NCBI RefSeq assembly: GCF_000149955.1
Contig: NC_030996.1
Span: 1,629,467-1,693,466, forward strand
DNA: 64,000 nucleotides
From: Fusarium oxysporum f. sp. lycopersici 4287
Taxonomy: Eukaryota > Ascomycota > Sordariomycetes > Hypocreales > Nectriaceae
Direction: 5' to 3'
Within the stretch, counting starts at the first letter, position 1, and the number at the start of each line of letters is the position of its first letter. The position numbers and the translations under genes were made by a program. A model generated the notes under the pieces. That model had not been told where the DNA came from and searched no databases. It was given only the letters and a program-made list of their open reading frames with translations. Below are positions 58,398 to 64,000 of this stretch, piece after piece.

Positions 58398-59955
58398 ATG
58401 TGTTATGAAGCACCACCTGTACCGGCGCCCCAGAATGAACACGCTAAACGCACAAATGGGCTCTTCACTGTCTTTTATGAGGAACTCGGAAAATGGCCCT
58501 GGGAGGTCATCTCATTTGGCCCAAGGAAATGGGGCCAGAAACTAGTCTCGGGTTTCACGAGACTTCTGAGCGTCGACCTTCCTAAGACTGACGGGGTAAC
58601 GCTCGAGCAACTCATCGACTTCTTGCATGATCACTCTGCGGATCACACGATGCCGCAATACAGATATCAGCTGAGCATGAAGCTTATCGCGAAGGCAACC
58701 AAGTGGCTGGCAGACAAGCGTGAACTCCCTAGTGCTCAACCACATGACTCCGATTCCGATTCCGATTCTGACGGTTCCATCCTCAATGAACCTCAGAACG
58801 TGACCCGCAACAAAGCTCGAGCCCGAGCTCTTCACACAGATAACAGAATTGCCCGTAAGTTTATTCAATCAGAATAACATTAGGCTAATAAGACTAGCAA
58901 TTCGAACCGCTCGCAAGCGACCCATAGATTACAACGAACGTCGCTATTTCCAACTCCATAATGTCGACGGTCCTGAAGATGACGGCGCAGAAGATGGAGG
59001 AAACGAGGAAATTCAGGAAGAGGCTGAACTCGAGCCAGCCGAGCCTCCAGCCAAAAAAAGGCTTATGGTCTTCTTCAGCTTCTCACCTGAGAACACCCAG
59101 GAGCTATCTAAACTTATGGGAGACTACATCACGGTAGCAACCAGACACTCCATACCCTTGCAGCAGGATCTAATGAGTCGGGATAGGGACCTAGTAATCC
59201 ACGCAACAGCAACGGCAACGTTGAGGCATCCCGACACTCGATTCCACAGCGGAATGCCCCAGGTGCAGGGGAAAAACGCCTTCTCGATACACCTGTAAGT
59301 TCATATTATGAAGCTATACCCACATGACTACCCTAACTGAACCGTACAGAATCAGTCGCTGAATGAAGTTCAACTTGCCTACGCCGAACATCTCAAGCGC
59401 GAGATCGCGAAACTGGAAGAGGACATTAGCCGCACCGAAGCCAATATCAGCAACTCGTCCCGACGCCGTGTAGGTTATCTCGAAACTGTGCGTTCCAGCG
59501 CAGAGGCTCTCGAGCAAGCCACAAAAGAAGCCACCAAGGCTTCACAAGTGGTCCAACACGCAAGAGCCCGCTGCGAAGCAGATGCCCAGGTTGTCGAGGA
59601 ATTACGCCGTATGAGCAGCGACAACCCTGGCATCCTCACTGCAGAGATAGTCCAGAACATCGAAAAAAATACCCCTGCACAGAAAGAGAAGAGAAAGGCC
59701 GAGCTTAATCTACGCAACAAGGAGAAGCATCTCAACGACCTCAAAACCAAGATCCAGATGGCAGAGGCTAACGTGGACCCACTGAACAGTAAGATCAGCG
59801 AGCTGTCTGACGTATTGCACGCAAAGAAGAACGCCCGTCGAAGTCTCGTTGCTATTCATCGTCTTGTTGCAATGGGTGGGAAGGAGTTGAAAGAGACTTT
59901 GGGGGAGAAGGGCCTCGAAGAGTGGGCGAAGGAACAGAACAGGTCTGAGAGATAG
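58398..59955 (+). CDS. Orphan coiled-coil protein
   Basis: Four exons: 58398-58854, 58898-59133, 59187-59294, 59350-59955, giving 468 aa. The 53-nt third junction has a CTAAT branch site and keeps frame where the unspliced reading would not. The N-terminal about 115 residues form a compact unit starting MCYEAPPVPAPQNEHAKRTN and including FTVFYEELGKWPWEVISFG. A Ser/Asp repeat (encoded by GATTCC repeats at about 58749-58772) and an acidic Glu/Asp stretch follow, with a basic KKR. The C-terminal 200 residues are a long coiled coil (YAEHLKREIAKLEEDISRTE, EKHLNDLKTKIQMAEANVD and so on). No enzymatic motif is visible. A structural or scaffold role is plausible, but the function is unknown. Confidence 0.7.
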
Positions 59956-60400
59956 GTTAATCGTGTGGGGAATTCTGATGTGGCGGCATTGGGTTAGATT
60001 TGTATGAGACTTTGAGACTTTGAGACTTTGAGACTTTGAGAGCTTACGGTTTGGGAGCATAGGTAGTGCACAAATTTTGGCCATAATAATGGGAACGTAC
60101 GGCATTTACAGACCCCCCCCGGTTCACGATCTAGCGATGGGTACAGGCTGCTGTGACTGTAGTGCGACAGGATGCTGGATGTGAGGGTTCTCAACAGCTG
60201 CTGGTAAGAAGTAATAGAATCCTAAAGTTGGATATTAAAAAACTAAAACTATAAAAATTATAAAGCTTTATAAAAGTCTTAAAAAAATTATATAAAGTTA
60301 TATAAATTAATAAAAACTATAAAAATTTATCAAATCCTATATTAAATAATCCAAGTTTAAATAAACCTTCCAATAATTTGCCCCAGGGGCCAGGGGTGCC
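59956..60400. other. Intergenic with tandem repeat and AT-rich island
   Basis: Contains an 8-bp tandem repeat (60005-60042), a C run at 60112-60119 and an AT-rich island at 60230-60350. No coding region. Confidence 0.5.
60005..60042 (+). repeat. 8-bp tandem repeat (TGAGACTT)n
   Basis: Four and a half perfect copies of TGAGACTT just after the coiled-coil orphan gene. Confidence 0.9.
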
Positions 60401-61198
60401 TCAAAATGCGCCATCACCTTCAGTCCAGCTTCTCTTCCCAAGTTCAATCTCCTTTGCATAACCCCCAAAGGGACGGAAAACTTCAACCAAAGCCCTAGCC
60501 CAGCGTTCATCCCACCCGAATCCCTCAAACTGCGCCTTTGTAAAGTCCCAGTACTCTGGGTGAAAACCACTGTTTTCCCAATCGACAATCCCCGAGACCG
60601 CCTAACCCTTTGTCCCATCTAGTCTTGTGAGTTTGTTCACGAGAATGTTCCGCAGATTCAAGTCCGAAGGTGTAAATACAACTTGATGACATCTCCGGGC
60701 GGGATCATCTGGATGGCGAAGATATTGACTGAAAGAAGCTTCGTCGTCGGAGGGGCCAATAAGGTTGCCATCTCGAATTCTTGGGTCGCTACATGCTTGG
60801 CCCAGAGTATTATATATGTGGTTTTTGGGACCGACTGGGGGGATTGCTCGGATTTGGGGAATGAAGCTTTGCATTTGGTCGACGAACTCGTGACAATCTC
60901 TATCAGAGAGCATGTCTATTGCTCTAGCGAGGGGCTCGCCGCGGAGACTTGTCGTCAAGAGACACGTGTTTCGTGAGTCTGCTACCAGATCTAGCACACG
61001 AGGGACTGGCACAGAGGTTTACTTGCGAACAAGCCTGATCGCATTTGATTCATTGAATTCCCCTTCGTTAGTGGACTTCAGGTAAAGACCGAAAGGCAGA
61101 CGGCTAACTGCCAAGGAACTTGTACTTCCATAAAGATGGTATCCGACCTTCGCAGTAGTTACGTTGATAGTCGAATGAATTGAGGGGTTGTAAGTCAT
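60401..61198 (-). pseudogene. Aminoglycoside-phosphotransferase-like (APH/kinase fold) pseudogene
   Basis: One frame from the ATG at 61198 to TGA at 60401-60403 reads as a fungal APH-family protein: GYHLYGSTSSLAV, NAIRLVRK, SVPVPRVLDLVADS, FTPSDLNLRNILV (catalytic loop, with Thr-Pro-Ser where His-Gly is usual) and SGIVDWENSGFHPEYWDF (Mg-binding DW motif). It is broken twice in frame: TAA at 61019-61021 between LVRK and TSVPVP, and TAG at 60602-60604 between DGTKG and AVSGIVDW. Both stops could arise by C-to-T changes (CAA, CAG or CGA codons), as RIP produces, but this is inference. The upstream N-lobe seems short, so the start may also be lost. Confidence 0.75.
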
Positions 61199-61814
61199 GC
61201 TCGCCAGAAGATTGTGCGGAACATTTGGAATATAGCTGATATCAAACTTGGCCTGGATGTTGAAAGGCGTATCTCCGCCTGAGCTATCACTGTTTCATTG
61301 TCCGCGATTCGCTTCCTGACCCCTAGCCATCGCATGCTCGAGGCCAAGCGGGCATGGGTCCCGATGAACCGTGTGTTTACCTTGCGTATTCCCGAGCGTG
61401 AGTGGTCTCCGAGAAGAGGATATTGGCCATCGACATCGATCATTGGCTCTACGCTGCCAATCAGGCACCAAAAAATTCTGTACTGAGATGAAATAGTACA
61501 AGAGAGCCAAACGAATGATGTCACTTACTTGAATCATTGATGGGTGTAGCCGATGCAGCTTCACTAGTCCATTCCTGTAAGTGTCAGCAGCTCATCTTCG
61601 AACGAGCCAGTGGCCATCGATGGGATCTATCCGCTTCAGTCGTTCTGTATAAGCTAACCACCAATCGAGGTAAGGGGGAGTGAAGAAGGCGCGAAGCATG
61701 TCAAGGACTCTCAGCTCGTCAAACTGTCAGCCATGGCGGGGACCAGGGAGGGAAAGGATATCTTGTAAACCTCAGCTTCAAGCCAGCGGGATGGCGCCAG
61801 AACAACGGGCATTA
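61199..61814. other. Intergenic, nothing secure
   Basis: About 600 bases upstream of the APH-like pseudogene. It may contain lost N-terminal parts of that gene; only short frames remain. Confidence 0.4.
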
Positions 61815-62269
61815 CTACCAAGGGGTCCCCAAAACTTGCTGGCTTCCCCATGATGCAGCATCGGTTTCCATCTCTTCTGGCAGTTTAAGCTTGGGTCCTG
61901 CTGTCCGGGGCTGGTGGATTTGTGCCGTATTTTGTGCCGTATTTTGTGGCTCAAAATGGTCAGAGCCAGGTTGTTGCATTGGTGACCAAGCAATTTTACT
62001 TGATTCTACGATAAACGTCCAATCTGAAATAAGGACATGAAGATCAGTCTTGCGGCGTTGGCCTGGAGGACAGTGATTGAGGACATGAGTGGTGGCGAGA
62101 GCAGGGTACAACGCATTTGCGATGAAAGAAGTGAGTAATTTCCCCAGAGGATGTGGCAGGTTTTCGTTTCAATGATAGAGAAAGCCTCCTGGCATTTTGG
62201 ATCGGCGGTGGAATTGATGAGAATTTGAGGGTTGCTCAACGTTACACGGTTGGTAGATGTGGGGGGCAT
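61815..62269 (-). pseudogene. Decayed reading frame of unknown family
   Basis: Two overlapping minus-strand pieces read like one protein in different frames. 62269 to about 62150 starts MPPTSTNRVTLSNPQILIN. The continuation, in another frame from about 62155 to 61815, contains PLGKLLTSFIANALYPALAT and TDLHVLISDWTFIVE. No splice donor (GT) is available at the switch, so a small insertion or deletion is the simplest reading. No domain was recognised. Confidence 0.35.
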
Positions 62270-62563
62270 TCTTATGAGCAGCGGATGTTTGCTGCTCGTG
62301 AGAAAGTTGAGATCTGTGACTGAGAGCTTATAATCACCGCACAGAACATATATGTCTGCTGCAGCGCGGAATAGAAATTAGTGAATGGATAAAGAATGAT
62401 TGCGTAAGGTCAGAGTATACCACCAGGGGTTTGGTAATTGTTGGTTTGTCTTAAGATGAAAGATGGACCAATGCCTAACGAAATCACGTGCAATTCCACG
62501 ACTGTCTTTAACCAACAAACAATACAACAAAAATCTGGACATTTCTAACCAAGCAAAGTTATT
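62270..62563. other. Short intergenic region, nothing seen
   Basis: About 290 bases downstream of the right-edge gene. Confidence 0.4.
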
Positions 62564-64000
62564 CTATTCAACCTGTTTCCACATCTTTTCCAGAACACCA
62601 ACCCTCGCCACTGCCGCCGGACCCGTTGCAGCAGCCCCGACCTGCTGCATCGAATGATCCGCCATCGCCGCCTGCAACAGCTGCTCATTCTGATATCCAT
62701 GCCCAACCGTCGAGTTTCCGACCGTATGATCATAATAAAAGTTCGTTGCGTTCAGATTTCCTGCTGCGCTGAACGTCACAGCTGCGAGACCAAGTGTTTG
62801 AGCTTGACCGAGAGCGTGTTTGGCGGCTGCGAGCATCCTGTTCATTTCTGGGACTGTCCGAAGATAGACCTCGCGGCGTTGGCGGGCGAATGATAGGAAG
62901 GATGTTAGGTCTTGGGTCTTGCAGGCGTTCTTGTAGAGCTGCCGCATGCGAGGGGAGTAGAGATCACAGATTCGGGACTCAGCGACTTGCTCTCCCTTCA
63001 TGGCGAAGTGTTTCTCCAGTTTCGTGCCCTTTGCCACAACGACGTAGCATTCCTGACAGATATGGACATTGTCCCATCCCCACCACCGGCGGTTCTTCGC
63101 CAAATCCAGATCGATCTTGGGACACGGTGGCGCGGTACTGAGGTTTACTGCAAATTCGCTAAGTGGTCGCCAGTCATTAATGTAGGCTGCCTCGGCAAAC
63201 TTTTGCAAAAGGGGCACCCCACGCGGATACCCAGGCAGGTTGAATGAACAGAGGCGGGGCTCAGACGGTCCAACAGACTGTTTTACTTTGAAGAAGTGAG
63301 TCATGTCCATGGTAGCGACAGTGCCCGCCATACACGTTGCGCAAATCTCGAATTCTGGAGGATCACTTGGGAGCGTATACCAGCGAATTCCCCTTGCACC
63401 CTGAGGATTACAAGGCGGGTGTTGCGAGAGGCTTTGCAGAGTGTTCCAGAACTTGGGGTAGTTTCCCTTGTCAACCGCCCGAACCATGGGGATGAGCATG
63501 TTGGCCTGTCCCATGTCACACGATGCTTCCTGTGACGGTCCAAGACGAGCTGTGCGGAAAGATTGACTTTCAGTAGACTCGTGGAAGTAGTCCCAATAGC
63601 ACGCTTCGCAGACCGAGAAGTTTGATGGGCCGCGTGAGGACATAAACCAAGTCCTCTCTGGACCTGCGATAGGTTGTGCTTTGGGACACGACGGAAGCTT
63701 TAGCCTCTTGTAGAACCCCGTAGTGAAGGCTGTCCAGTTGTTATTCGGTGCATGGACCTTGAGCATGCGGCGGATGAACCAAAGATTATGATCACAACTT
63801 GCAGCGCCCTGAGGCTTATGTGTACTGAACCTGTTACCGAATGAGGTATGCTTGAAATAATCCTCATAGCAAGGTTTGCAGATTGCCATCTCTGGTCGAT
63901 CGGGTGGGTAATACCACTCTTGTCCCTCCACTGACTTATCCTCTGGACAATGGCCCAGTGCAGGTCTCATGGCCATGAAGCTCAGCATGTTGTCAAGTCT
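62564..64000 (-). CDS. Protein with four Cys/Trp repeat modules (putative zinc-binding), 5' end off the window
   Basis: A continuous frame from the right edge to the stop at 62564. A Met codon lies at 63988, but the frame is also open to base 64000, so the true start may lie outside. Four diverged copies of one module are visible. Each has the pattern C-(P/N)-x(10-13)-W-(Y/F/W)-x(7-12)-(F/A/V)-x-(I/V)-C-x2-C followed by aromatic residues: GHCPED...MAICKPCYEDYF, PSCPKA...FSVCEACYWDYF, PPCNPQ...FEICATCMAG, PPCPKI...VHICQECYVV. Three Cys per module plus a nearby Cys or His (SCDH, SCD, LCSF, ICDL) suggest a zinc site. The C-terminus is Ala/Gly/Gln/Asn-rich. I do not recognise a named family; no signal peptide or membrane segment is visible. 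Confidence 0.8.
   Translation of the reverse strand, partial: RLDNMLSFMAMRPALGHCPEDKSVEGQEWYYPPDRPEMAICKPCYEDYFKHTSFGNRFSTHKPQGAASCDHNLWFIRRMLKVHAPNNNWTAFTTGFYKRLKLPSCPKAQPIAGPERTWFMSSRGPSNFSVCEACYWDYFHESTESQSFRTARLGPSQEASCDMGQANMLIPMVRAVDKGNYPKFWNTLQSLSQHPPCNPQGARGIRWYTLPSDPPEFEICATCMAGTVATMDMTHFFKVKQSVGPSEPRLCSFNLPGYPRGVPLLQKFAEAAYINDWRPLSEFAVNLSTAPPCPKIDLDLAKNRRWWGWDNVHICQECYVVVAKGTKLEKHFAMKGEQVAESRICDLYSPRMRQLYKNACKTQDLTSFLSFARQRREVYLRTVPEMNRMLAAAKHALGQAQTLGLAAVTFSAAGNLNATNFYYDHTVGNSTVGHGYQNEQLLQAAMADHSMQQVGAAATGPAAVARVGVLEKMWKQVE

Noticed and set aside
60005..60042. Considered whether the TGAGACTT repeat was a CRISPR-like or telomeric array
   Set aside because: Only about 4.5 copies of an 8-mer with no spacers and not the TTAGGG fungal telomere unit; a simple microsatellite.

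Overview
The window looks like the genome of a filamentous ascomycete, most likely a Sordariomycete of the Fusarium type (inference). The evidence is eukaryotic monocistronic genes on both strands, introns of about 45-75 nt with GTANGT donors and CTAAC/CTGAC branch sites, Zn2Cys6 regulators, a PTH11-type receptor, a CorA-like membrane protein, NACHT/ankyrin genes and a fungal hAT transposon. No prokaryotic operon signals or CRISPR array were seen. One tRNA-Ser(AGA) is present. Exon junctions below were worked out by eye from reading frame and splice consensus.

Layout. 0-20 kb: a gene running off the left edge; a PPN2-like phosphoesterase; tRNA-Ser; a type II membrane protein with a DDD motif; a seven-helix PTH11-like receptor; an MDR-family alkenal/enone reductase; a small unknown gene; a GNAT acetyltransferase; a multi-exon CorA-like membrane protein; a small Cys-rich gene; and a glycosyltransferase-like gene carrying a one-base frame disruption. 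21-26 kb: an ankyrin segment and a NACHT-type P-loop NTPase, probably one broken STAND gene, whose start codon overlaps that of a 5'-truncated M6-family metalloprotease fragment. 27-35 kb: a secreted carboxylesterase carrying a 647-bp retroelement-like insertion, then an enoyl-CoA hydratase split by a complete-looking 3.09-kb hAT transposon.

36-52 kb: a large TmpL-like fusion of an adenylating (AMP-binding) domain with a membrane flavoprotein-like domain; a Zn2Cys6 regulator; and a glycerol-utilisation cluster. The cluster holds glycerol kinase and aquaglyceroporin, divergent from one 1.26-kb promoter region, followed by mitochondrial FAD glycerol-3-phosphate dehydrogenase. Together these would import glycerol, phosphorylate it and oxidise it to DHAP. 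The kinase, however, lacks a conserved block of about 50 residues. 52-64 kb: two related orphan genes (one decayed), a coiled-coil gene between them, another coiled-coil orphan, an aminoglycoside-phosphotransferase-like pseudogene with two in-frame stops, a decayed reading frame, and a protein built from four Cys/Trp repeat modules that runs off the right edge.

The most striking overall property is the number of damaged or transposon-hit genes (at least seven) next to intact ones, together with AT-rich islands. This suggests an accessory or decaying compartment, although single-base frame breaks could also be sequencing errors.
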